Source: a gamma proteobacterium SCGC AAA168-P09 (GTDB lineage: Bacteria; Pseudomonadota; Gammaproteobacteria; Magnimaribacterales; D2472). From it: a DNA stretch of 64,000 nucleotides. The position numbers and the translations under genes are program-made. The notes below the pieces were generated by a model. That model saw nothing but the letters and a program-made list of their open reading frames with translations. It had not been told where the DNA came from and did not search any database. Below, piece after piece: positions 18,230 to 25,332 of the stretch (position 1 is the first letter of the stretch; each line of letters opens with the position of its first letter). The stretch spans positions 25,098 through 89,097 of the forward strand of contig ARRL01000005.1 in the NCBI GenBank assembly GCA_000385055.1, given 5' to 3'.

Positions 18230-18818
18230 TAAATTTAGTTATAAATTTAGCAATCCTAGAGCCAGTTAGTTTTGCAATTTCATATTCATGTGGAGTTAGT
18301 TTATTAGAGTTATTAAAACTCTCTACATGGGATGGGCCATAAGGTGTTCCACCAGATTTTGTATCATTTAATTGTTTTATTGAGTAAGGGGACCCAAGAA
18401 TAATCATCCCATGATGAAGCATATAAGTTAATAAATTAAACTGAGTTATTTCTTGACCACCATGCATTGATCCTGTTGATGTAAAAACAATACCTGGGGT
18501 ATTTTCAAGAGTATTTGATGCCCATAAATCTCCTGTAGAATCCAGGAAATATTTCAAAGGCGAAGCCATTGAACCAAATCTTGTAGGAGAGCCTAAAGCA
18601 AGGCCGCTGCAGTTTATTAAATCATCTTTTGTGCAGTATATTTCATCCTTCTCGGGTATTTCAGGTTCAACTTGTTCCGAAACCGATGAAACTTTAGGAA
18701 CAGTTCTTATTTTTACGTTTAAGTTATGTTCTTCCGCTCCATCAGCAATAGCGTGGGCAATATTTCTTACTGAACCGCCCGCAGAATAAAAAAGAATTAA
18801 TAAATATTTATTTTCCAT
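18219..18818 (-). CDS. WrbA-like NAD(P)H:quinone oxidoreductase (flavodoxin fold)
   Basis: The 199-residue flavodoxin-like protein starts with the FMN phosphate loop FYSAGGSVRNIA. It continues with GLALGSPTRFGSMASPLKYF and ends its binding site with TGSMHGGQEI. This pattern is that of WrbA/NQO, which reduces quinones by two electrons. The loop reads Y-S-A-G-G-S-V rather than the usual Y-S-x-x-G-x-T. The gene heads a two-gene unit with DUF2069 and is divergent from the TlpA-like gene, with 19 bases between starts. Confidence 0.85.
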   Translation of the reverse strand: MENKYLLILFYSAGGSVRNIAHAIADGAEEHNLNVKIRTVPKVSSVSEQVEPEIPEKDEIYCTKDDLINCSGLALGSPTRFGSMASPLKYFLDSTGDLWASNTLENTPGIVFTSTGSMHGGQEITQFNLLTYMLHHGMIILGSPYSIKQLNDTKSGGTPYGPSHVESFNNSNKLTPHEYEIAKLTGSRIAKFITKFNAY

Positions 18819-18837
18819 ATTAATTTTTTAGCCTATT

Positions 18838-19290
18838 ATGTTGTCAATGAAAGCTAAAATTATACCCTTGTTATGTCTATTCATTTTATTTGGTTGCCAA
18901 AAAAATGATATTGAGATATTTAACGGTAAAAATACGTCAATAGAAAAATTAAAAGGACAGTGGATTGTTATCAATTATTGGGCAGATTGGTGTGCTCCTT
19001 GTATTAAAGAACTACCTGAATTATTTGAATTTGCGCAAGAAAATAAAGATACACTTGTTTATGTTTTCAATTTTGATGAGCTTGATGCTGAGGACCTAGC
19101 ACCGGTAGCAAAAAAATTTAAAATTTCCTTGCCCTCATTAATTTCACACCCAAGAGAAATATGGGGTATTCAAACACCTCCAGCTGTTCCTGCAACATTC
19201 TTTATAAATCCAAAAGGTGAAGTGGTTAAATCTTTATTTAGACCTCAAACAAAAGATAGCTTAAATTCCATCTTAGAATCTATCAAATAA
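18838..19290 (+). CDS. TlpA-like thioredoxin-fold lipoprotein
   Basis: The 150-residue protein has a lipoprotein signal ending LFILFGC and a thioredoxin fold with WADWCAPCIKELPEL, a C-A-P-C redox site, followed by the cis-Pro segment PPAVPATFFI. Such proteins keep periplasmic cysteines or cytochrome c apoproteins reduced. The second Met (18847) gives a tidier signal peptide and may be the true start. The last 18 bases overlap the M23 peptidase gene on the other strand. The DsbD-like protein at 4623-6596 is a plausible electron donor, but that is inference. Confidence 0.83.
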   Translation: MLSMKAKIIPLLCLFILFGCQKNDIEIFNGKNTSIEKLKGQWIVINYWADWCAPCIKELPELFEFAQENKDTLVYVFNFDELDAEDLAPVAKKFKISLPSLISHPREIWGIQTPPAVPATFFINPKGEVVKSLFRPQTKDSLNSILESIK

Positions 19291-20067
19291 AGATTCTAAA
19301 TAATTTTCTTTAATCAAAGATTCAGGATTGATTCTTTTTTTTGAAAGATATACCGACCAGTGAAGGTGAGGGCCCGTTACTCTTCCTGTAGACCCAACCT
19401 CTCCAATAACATGACCCTGCTCAACAATTTCATCTTTACCTACAAAAACTTTAGACATATGGCTATAGGATGACAGTAAACCATTTCCATGATCAAGGAT
19501 AAGATAGTTCCCAGAGTAAAAAAAATCTCCAATTAAGATAACCCTTCCAGAAGAAGGAGCAATAATTGGAGTACCTTCTATTGCTGCAATATCTAAAGCA
19601 AGATGGGGCGATCTAGGCTTTTCGTTTATATACCTTTGCTTACCATATCGGCTTGAAATTACACCATTTACCGGAGATATAAAATGTAGAGATGGCTGCA
19701 AATCTTTTGAGTATGTATTTAAAGATTGTTTGATTAATTGTGATTCTTTAAATGCTCTTTCTGAATCACTCTTATTTAAATCAACCATCGATGTATCTTC
19801 AATAGTAATTCTTGATTCACCAAATTTTTTTTTATTAACTTTAATTGGAAGACAATAATTATTAATTATCAATTCATCATTTGTAAAAGGGGCAGGAAGA
19901 ATTACATACTTATTTCCTTCGAAAGCAACAAAAAGCTCTCTTTGTGTTTGTATATTTGGACAATCATCTACTTTTATAGCAAATATTTCACCTGGATCTA
20001 TAACAATTTTACTGAATAAACTACAAGTGTATAAAAATAAAGAAAAAAGAAATAGATTCTTATGCAT
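19273..20067 (-). CDS. M23-family (LytM domain) peptidase, secreted
   Basis: From the ATG at 20067, which overlaps the xseA stop (ATGCATAA), the product is 264 residues. It has a signal peptide (MHKNLFLFSLFLYTCSLFS), a beta-rich N-terminal region and a C-terminal LytM domain. Zinc ligands fit SPHLALDIAA (H and D) and VTGPHLHWSVY (H-x-H), so the site looks complete and active on peptidoglycan peptides. An in-frame ATG at 20094 adds nine basic residues before the signal and overlaps xseA further, so it was not chosen. Confidence 0.88.
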   Translation of the reverse strand: MHKNLFLFSLFLYTCSLFSKIVIDPGEIFAIKVDDCPNIQTQRELFVAFEGNKYVILPAPFTNDELIINNYCLPIKVNKKKFGESRITIEDTSMVDLNKSDSERAFKESQLIKQSLNTYSKDLQPSLHFISPVNGVISSRYGKQRYINEKPRSPHLALDIAAIEGTPIIAPSSGRVILIGDFFYSGNYLILDHGNGLLSSYSHMSKVFVGKDEIVEQGHVIGEVGSTGRVTGPHLHWSVYLSKKRINPESLIKENYLESLFDRF

Positions 20068-21433
20068 CCTTTTTGTTTTTAACCTCAATATCAAGAAAAC
20101 CTTTATTAAGTCTTGCTGTCAGAATATCTCCAGATTCAACTTCAGATATAGACTTTATTGAACTTCCTAATTTATTTTGAATTATTGAATACCCCCTCTC
20201 AAGAATAGATAGCGGATTTAAAATATCTAGATTTTTTTCAAATTCTCTAAGTTCTGAAATATTTTTAGACACTTTTAATTTGATACTTCTTTTTATAAGT
20301 TCTTTAATATTGTTTATTTTAGAATAATTTTCTTGTATTGAAGCTACTGGACTTTTTTCTCTAAATTTTGAAATAGCCAGGTTGAATCTTTGCTTATTAT
20401 TAGAATAATTTAATTTCATATTTTGTTTAAGCTTTAACTCATAATTATCAATTTTTTGACTCTGCTCTCTTAAAATAAGTAATGGATTTTTGATGTTGCC
20501 TTTTAAAAATTGAATTTTTTGCAACTTATCTTTTAAAGATATTCTTATAAATCTATGTAAGTTATTCTGAATCTCAGATAGCTTATCAAATACTTGAAAG
20601 CTAAACTCTGTAACTATCTCGGCTGATGCTGTTGGAGTTGGGGCTCGCATATCTGATACAAAATCACAGATTGTAAAATCAATTTCGTGGCCAACTCCTG
20701 AAATAGTTGGTATTGGAAATAAAGCAATTTGCCTTGCAAGGTCTTCGTTATTAAAACACCATAAATCTTCTATTGATCCGCCACCTCTTGATATAACAAC
20801 AACATCAATGCAGTTATTTGGATTTTTGTCATTAAATTTTATAATTCTATCTAAGGCTTTGATTAAACTACCAGCAGCTGCATCTCCTTGAACAACAGCA
20901 GGACTAAGAGATATCTGTGAAGAGGGCGCTCTTCTTTTTATAGTACTCAAAATATCTTGAAAAGCAGCAGTGGAGGCTGAAGTTATTACACCAATATGCT
21001 TAGGAGATTTAGGTAGCGAAAGTTTTTTTGATACATCAAATAAGCCTTCAGAATCTAATTTCTTTTTTAGTTGCTCAAATTGATGCATTAAATTTCCTGA
21101 GCCCGCCTGTTCAATTGATTTAACCATTAATTGATAACGACCAGTTGCAGGATAAAGACTTACTTGACCCTTTAAAATACATTTATCACCATCTTCGGGT
21201 TTAAAATTTAGCTTAGTTGCTTGTGATCTCCACATTGCGCATCCAATAGCACCATCTTCATCTTTAAGAGTAAAATAAATATGACCTGAACTAGGTCTAG
21301 ATATATTAGATATTTCACCAATTACAGCAATATTTGAAAAAGCATCCTCTAGTAAGTATTTAGCAGATCGGTTTAACTCACCAACTGTGATAATTTCTTT
21401 ATTCTGCTCTACAATATCTTTTTGCATTATCAA
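20060..21433 (-). CDS. xseA: exodeoxyribonuclease VII large subunit
   Basis: The 457-residue protein has the XseA order. An N-terminal OB fold comes first (GEISNISRPSSGHIYFTLKD). Then comes the catalytic core with VVISRGGGSIEDLWCFNNE and SGVGHEIDFTICDFVSDMRA. A long coiled-coil and a C-terminal beta tail with ERGYSI follow. With XseB it cuts single-stranded DNA to oligonucleotides, and no xseB gene is seen in the window. It is divergent from the EamA transporter with 11 bases between starts and is translationally coupled to the M23 gene downstream. Confidence 0.95.
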   Translation of the reverse strand: MIMQKDIVEQNKEIITVGELNRSAKYLLEDAFSNIAVIGEISNISRPSSGHIYFTLKDEDGAIGCAMWRSQATKLNFKPEDGDKCILKGQVSLYPATGRYQLMVKSIEQAGSGNLMHQFEQLKKKLDSEGLFDVSKKLSLPKSPKHIGVITSASTAAFQDILSTIKRRAPSSQISLSPAVVQGDAAAGSLIKALDRIIKFNDKNPNNCIDVVVISRGGGSIEDLWCFNNEDLARQIALFPIPTISGVGHEIDFTICDFVSDMRAPTPTASAEIVTEFSFQVFDKLSEIQNNLHRFIRISLKDKLQKIQFLKGNIKNPLLILREQSQKIDNYELKLKQNMKLNYSNNKQRFNLAISKFREKSPVASIQENYSKINNIKELIKRSIKLKVSKNISELREFEKNLDILNPLSILERGYSIIQNKLGSSIKSISEVESGDILTARLNKGFLDIEVKNKKDA

Positions 21434-21444
21434 ATTATAACTTC

Positions 21445-22323
21445 ATGATTAAGAATTTACAGGAAACAAATCATTTTCTAATGCTTGCATTAGGAGCAAC
21501 CCTAATTGGCTTTGCTCCTATATTTGTAAAGTGGAGTGATTTATCTCCTGCTGGTATTACATTTTGGAGAATGTTACTAGCTCTTCCATTACTAATTGGG
21601 TTTAACTATGCAGTCAATAAAAAATTTTTTTTCACGGTAAAAAGTAAAAAAACCATTTTTTATACTGCGATTGCTTCTTTAGCATTCACAACTGATTTGA
21701 CTCTATGGCACTATAGTATGAACATTACATCTGTAGCTAATGCAACAATTATTGTAAATTCTGCACCTATATTTGTGGCACTCCTCGCCTACATTTTTTT
21801 TAAAGAACTGCCTACAAAAGGTTTTGGGACATCATTTTTAATTACTTATGTTGGAATTATTGGATTAATAATATTTTCTAATAACTATGCTAATGGAAAA
21901 ATGCTTGGAGATTTATTATGTATGATTGCTGCATTTTTTTATGCTATTTATTTATTGATAATCTCAAGATTAAATAGGGAAACATCTTTGAACATTATAT
22001 TTTATAGCACATTTTTTTGTTGTTTATTTTCAGTAATACCTATGGTGGTCGACTCTAATAACTTTATGCCCGTTACGAGTTTTGAGTGGATTAATCTCAT
22101 GCTGATGGCTTTTTTATGTCAATTTGGCGGCCAATTTCTAATTACCTTTGGTATTGGCAAGATTTCTGCATCAAATGGCTCAATAGGCTTATTAATGCAA
22201 CCATTAACAGCCGCTTTGTTAGCAGCTATCATTTTTTCTGAGATTTTAAATATTATGCAAATAATATTTGTATTTATAACGCTTATAGGTATATATCTTG
22301 CAAGATTGAGCATTGTAAAATAA
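21445..22323 (+). CDS. EamA-family (DMT superfamily) transporter
   Basis: The 292-residue inner-membrane protein has ten predicted helices in two repeated halves. The first half holds LSPAGITFWRMLLALPLLI and the second SASNGSIGLLMQPLTAALLA, the paired EamA pattern. Members export amino acids or other small metabolites, but the substrate here is unknown. It is the last housekeeping-looking gene before the accessory region and faces the hypothetical gene at 22349 with 25 bases between stops. Confidence 0.85.
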   Translation: MIKNLQETNHFLMLALGATLIGFAPIFVKWSDLSPAGITFWRMLLALPLLIGFNYAVNKKFFFTVKSKKTIFYTAIASLAFTTDLTLWHYSMNITSVANATIIVNSAPIFVALLAYIFFKELPTKGFGTSFLITYVGIIGLIIFSNNYANGKMLGDLLCMIAAFFYAIYLLIISRLNRETSLNIIFYSTFFCCLFSVIPMVVDSNNFMPVTSFEWINLMLMAFLCQFGGQFLITFGIGKISASNGSIGLLMQPLTAALLAAIIFSEILNIMQIIFVFITLIGIYLARLSIVK

Positions 22324-22348
22324 AAGATGATTTTTTATATGTTAAAAA

Positions 22349-22846
22349 TTAATTATTATTTAGTTTATCTTTTATAAATAATATTAAGTCCTCATCAAAT
22401 AATTCCTTATTTTTTAACACAACGTTTTCTAGAGTGAACTCTTCAAGTCCTGCATCAATTAAAACTTTATAGCCTTCGGTTAATGATTTTCTTGAAACCG
22501 ATATAATTACAGCTTTTTTTAAACCATTATCTTTAATACTTCGTCTTAAGTATGTCGCTTTCTGATTTTTTTTATTTTTAATACGTAAAAATTCTTCATA
22601 AGCTCCAAAAGCCATATAGAAATCATCAATAAATTTTTTAGAGATTTCTTCACCTTCTTCAAAATTATATTTCTCTTCTGCTGCAAATTTGTGTAGGTAA
22701 ATTTTTTTTTTCAATAGATAAGAAATAAGCTCAACTTCGTCGTAGCCAAGAGATAACATATTTGATTCAAATCTATCACAATCTTTTAATGATTTTAGAT
22801 TATCAATTTTTTGTATCACCTCATTATTTGTATATTTTTTTCCCAT
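22349..22846 (-). CDS. hypothetical protein, 165 aa, divergent flank of the accessory cluster
   Basis: A charged, mostly helical, soluble-looking protein rich in Lys, Glu and Asp, without signal peptide or membrane segment. Visible features are an N-terminal helical part (FESNMLSLGYDEVELISYLL), a basic middle (KKNQKATYLRRSIKDNG) and an acidic C-terminus. It is transcribed away from the five-gene cluster, and the 146-base region between them holds the cluster promoter and tandem repeats. I do not recognise a family. It could belong to the cluster as a regulator, but nothing in the sequence proves DNA binding. Confidence 0.65.
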   Translation of the reverse strand: MGKKYTNNEVIQKIDNLKSLKDCDRFESNMLSLGYDEVELISYLLKKKIYLHKFAAEEKYNFEEGEEISKKFIDDFYMAFGAYEEFLRIKNKKNQKATYLRRSIKDNGLKKAVIISVSRKSLTEGYKVLIDAGLEEFTLENVVLKNKELFDEDLILFIKDKLNNN

Positions 22847-22892
22847 ATTACTTATTATATAGCATTTTCTATAACGTTTAATTTCCTAAATA

Positions 22893-22915
22893 AGTACTTT
22901 ATATCAGTACTTTAT
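22893..22915 (+). repeat. tandem AGTACTTTAT repeats upstream of the cluster promoter
   Basis: Two exact copies of the 10-bp word AGTACTTTAT lie at 22893-22902 and 22906-22915, a 13-base period, ending 10 bases before the -35 box at 22926. Each starts with the palindrome AGTACT. The position suits an activator or repressor site for the cluster and perhaps for the divergent gene at 22349-22846. Function is inferred from position only. Confidence 0.45.
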
Positions 22916-22925
22916 GCATACTCAT

Positions 22926-22955
22926 TTGACTTTAAATACGAAAATTGTGTATAAG
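22926..22955 (+). promoter_or_regulatory. sigma-70-type promoter of the accessory cluster
   Basis: TTGACT (22926-22931) and TATAAG (22950-22955) are separated by 18 bases, each one mismatch from consensus. The predicted start of transcription near 22962 leaves a leader of about 30 bases with AAGGAG at 22975-22980 before the ATG at 22993. The spacing to the ATG (12 bases) is a little long. All five downstream genes point the same way. Confidence 0.55.
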
Positions 22956-22992
22956 ATAGATAGGCATTAAAAATAAGGAGTAAAAACAAATC

Positions 22993-23508
22993 ATGGCAAA
23001 CTGGAGAAGATCAAAAAAATATGGAAATGTAACTATAACTAACTCAACCTCAGGAGGCTCTTATTCCTTAAGTTCTGGGAATAGGAATTATAGAGTTTCA
23101 ACTAGGCATAAGGGCGGCAAAACCATTAGAAGAACTACTCAAAGATGCGGTAATTGGATAAAAGTAACGCAAAGCACATCGGGTGGTCATAATAGAACGA
23201 AATCAAGAGCTGTATCAAATTACTCCAATAGACGCTCCAGAAAAATGTCAAAAGCAGAGTTACAATTACTTATTGGTTTGTTATCCCTTTATGCATTAGC
23301 TTTCAAAGCTCTATTTAAATACTCTTTCCTTATAATTCAAGCGACATGCAAATGCATTTACCTGCTTTTAAAATTATTGGTTGATTCAAGTTCAAGATTT
23401 TATATTTATATATCGCCATTTTTAAAATCAAACTTAGAAACTATTTTCATTCATTATTTAATTCAAAAAGACAATGTTTTGAATAAATTAGGATACTTGT
23501 CGAAATGA
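22993..23508 (+). CDS. hypothetical membrane protein with basic Gly/Ser-rich N-terminus
   Basis: The 171-residue product has two parts. Residues 1-88 are strongly basic and rich in Gly, Ser, Thr and Arg, with the word S-T-S-G-G occurring twice (near residues 18 and 57), suggesting an internal duplication. Residues about 92-130 form one or two hydrophobic helices, with a short tail after that. No signal peptide is seen. The basic part would face the cytoplasm and could bind nucleic acid or phospholipid, which is inference. It heads the cluster, and its stop overlaps the next start (ATGA at 23505). No family recognised. Confidence 0.65.
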   Translation: MANWRRSKKYGNVTITNSTSGGSYSLSSGNRNYRVSTRHKGGKTIRRTTQRCGNWIKVTQSTSGGHNRTKSRAVSNYSNRRSRKMSKAELQLLIGLLSLYALAFKALFKYSFLIIQATCKCIYLLLKLLVDSSSRFYIYISPFLKSNLETIFIHYLIQKDNVLNKLGYLSK

Positions 23509-24002
23509 TTCATAGGATATACCTACATATAAATACTTCAGGCGATTGTTTTGATGATGATAAGATTGAATCTATTGCAGCACTAAAGGTTAACTATATA
23601 AATGAGATTCTAGATTATTATTATGAAGATATTCCTGAATATGTAAGCCCATCTTTTAATAGGCAATATCACTTTAAAAATTGCAAAATAGATAAACCTA
23701 TCATTAAAAATGAATTCATTGAGAAATTGAATGGACTTAAAGAATTTATAAAAGATGAAATCTTAATTTCACATTACAAATATTTTGAATATGAGTTTTT
23801 AAGAAGGGCAATGAAGTTTGCTGGTATGAGTATGATTAAAAATGAATGGATTGACTTGCAAGAAAATTTCATTTTGCAGAATAATTTTGGAGGCGATGTA
23901 TACGATGTAGCTAAAAAATTAAATTTATCATTTAATGAAAACAATAATTTCTTTTCAGTTGCAAATGCGGTGTCAGATCTTCATCACAGGATGCTCAACT
24001 GA
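23505..24002 (+). CDS. DnaQ-fold (DEDD exonuclease-like) protein lacking catalytic acids
   Basis: The 165-residue protein aligns by eye with the DnaQ encoded at 50285-51004. LHINTSG (residues 7-13) stands where DnaQ has LDTETTG. SHYKYFEYEFLRRAMKFAG matches IHNAAFDIGFLNNELKLA, and FSVANAVSDLHHRML matches GALLDANILADVYMML. The metal-binding positions are changed: Asp to His8, Glu to Asn10, Asp to Glu95, and no Asp at the third site. It should therefore be inactive as an exonuclease but may still bind DNA or a protein. It overlaps the previous gene by four bases. The fold call is my own reading, not a database result. Confidence 0.5.
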   Translation: MIHRIYLHINTSGDCFDDDKIESIAALKVNYINEILDYYYEDIPEYVSPSFNRQYHFKNCKIDKPIIKNEFIEKLNGLKEFIKDEILISHYKYFEYEFLRRAMKFAGMSMIKNEWIDLQENFILQNNFGGDVYDVAKKLNLSFNENNNFFSVANAVSDLHHRMLN

Positions 24003-24065
24003 TAAGTTAAAAATTTTTAATAATTATGTATATATATTAAATTTATTTAAATATTAGGGAAAAAT

Positions 24066-24842
24066 ATGAATATATCGCTTGGATGTCTTAATGACCTAGA
24101 CTTTAAATTTTGGGTGAACTCAAATGATTATTATTCAACAGAAATTTTTAGTACTAAAGTTAAAACAGGCTTTAATCATGCCGCTAAAGCAGGTTTAATA
24201 CGGCAATTTAAAAAAAATATATCTTCCAATGAGGATTTAATAAATATTATTAAAAAAAGAATCAATCTTGTTAATTCTCCACACCTTTATAGCAATGAAG
24301 ACTTGCTTATAATTTTCGATCTAATTCAAGCATGGGGAGGACCTACTGGGAGAAATCCATATGTGCTTCAAAATAAACCCAGAATCAATCAGCAAGAAAT
24401 TTTTGCCTCTACTTACAGACGAGCAGTAGAGATGCTTTATGAAATTGATTCCAAATCAGATTATGAGTTAAATATTCTACCAATTAAAAAAGTAATTGAA
24501 GAACTTCCACAAGTTAGCGAAAGTTTTTCAACTAAGCATTTAAGCTTTTGGTCTCGCGCTTTAAAAGCATGCCCAAGTCTTGTTATTTATGACACTAGAA
24601 TGAGAGAAATCATCAGGGCAGCAAACCCAAATATTAAAGCAGGCGATATAAAGTACAAAGATTTCATAAATGCATTAACTAACGCAGAAAAATCACTAGG
24701 GCTAGATATCAATCAAATAGAAAGAGCAATTTTTGCATTTTCATCTAATTACTTTCAAAACAATAAATTTGTATTGAGAAAAAGTTTTAAGATTGATCAT
24801 GTTGATTTTCATATTGCTAAAAAATTAATATTTCATGATTAA
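24066..24842 (+). CDS. OGG-fold, DNA glycosylase-like protein
   Basis: The 258-residue, soluble helical protein contains FSTKHLSFWSRALKACPSLV followed at once by IYDTRM. Lys157 and Asp176 are 19 residues apart, the same spacing as the catalytic Lys249 and Asp268 of human OGG1, in a similar context (T-K...L...P..V..D..M). An AWGGPTGRNPYV segment at residues 89-100 recalls bacterial OGG-like proteins. An AP-lyase/glycosylase is one possibility, but the helix-hairpin-helix is not obvious and the protein could be a non-catalytic relative. It is third in the cluster, after a 63-base gap. Confidence 0.45.
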   Translation: MNISLGCLNDLDFKFWVNSNDYYSTEIFSTKVKTGFNHAAKAGLIRQFKKNISSNEDLINIIKKRINLVNSPHLYSNEDLLIIFDLIQAWGGPTGRNPYVLQNKPRINQQEIFASTYRRAVEMLYEIDSKSDYELNILPIKKVIEELPQVSESFSTKHLSFWSRALKACPSLVIYDTRMREIIRAANPNIKAGDIKYKDFINALTNAEKSLGLDINQIERAIFAFSSNYFQNNKFVLRKSFKIDHVDFHIAKKLIFHD

Positions 24843-24883
24843 GTTGAAATCTAATATCATTTGTTTCAAGGGAGGAATATGAA

Positions 24884-25318
24884 ATGCTAGTAAAGGATCA
24901 GATAATCGATGCCTTAGATAAGGCCCTTAAGGAATTACAAACTAATCCGCCAGCAGAAGTTTATTCTGATTGTAATTTTGATTGGGATATAAATATTGTA
25001 TTTAAAGATGGTTCCGTTGATGGGTATGATGATTTTTGTGTCGAGTGCTATGATGCTTCGCCAACGCTTGAAACTGCAATAGGAGTTGGCGGCCAGCCAG
25101 ATCCAGAATCCTGGCCAGATGTTTTTGAAATTATTAAATCAAATTTTGATTATTTTTTTGATGAAATGAAAGATAGAGAAATATTAACTCAACCTGCAGA
25201 ACTTTTAGATTTAGATAAAACAAATTTTTTCGTAAAAATATATGAGGTTGTTGATGATGGTGCTGATGTATTTAAATATTTTCTTCAGCCTTATTATTTC
25301 ACTGATCTAATTAAATAA
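24884..25318 (+). CDS. small acidic protein sharing a domain with its downstream neighbour
   Basis: The 144-residue, strongly acidic, soluble protein starts at an ATG eight bases after GGAGG. Another ATG at 24879 is closed by a stop after three codons. Its N-P-P-A-E-V-Y, F-D-W-D-I-N and IYEVVDDGAD...YYF segments (residues about 22-37 and 119-139) recur in the next gene as S-P-P-R-E-A-Y, FEWEIN and VYEVVDGGND...HYF (residues about 133-153 and 222-243), in the same order and at similar spacing. The two therefore look like paralogous domains. No known family was recognised. The close spacing suggests co-translation. Confidence 0.65.
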   Translation: MLVKDQIIDALDKALKELQTNPPAEVYSDCNFDWDINIVFKDGSVDGYDDFCVECYDASPTLETAIGVGGQPDPESWPDVFEIIKSNFDYFFDEMKDREILTQPAELLDLDKTNFFVKIYEVVDDGADVFKYFLQPYYFTDLIK

Positions 25319-25332
25319 AGGAGATAAGTTAT

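Noticed and set aside
22349..22846. A second RecX-like or known regulator
   Set aside because: Helical and charged but lacks the RecX repeat words seen in the real recX at 8137, so left as hypothetical.
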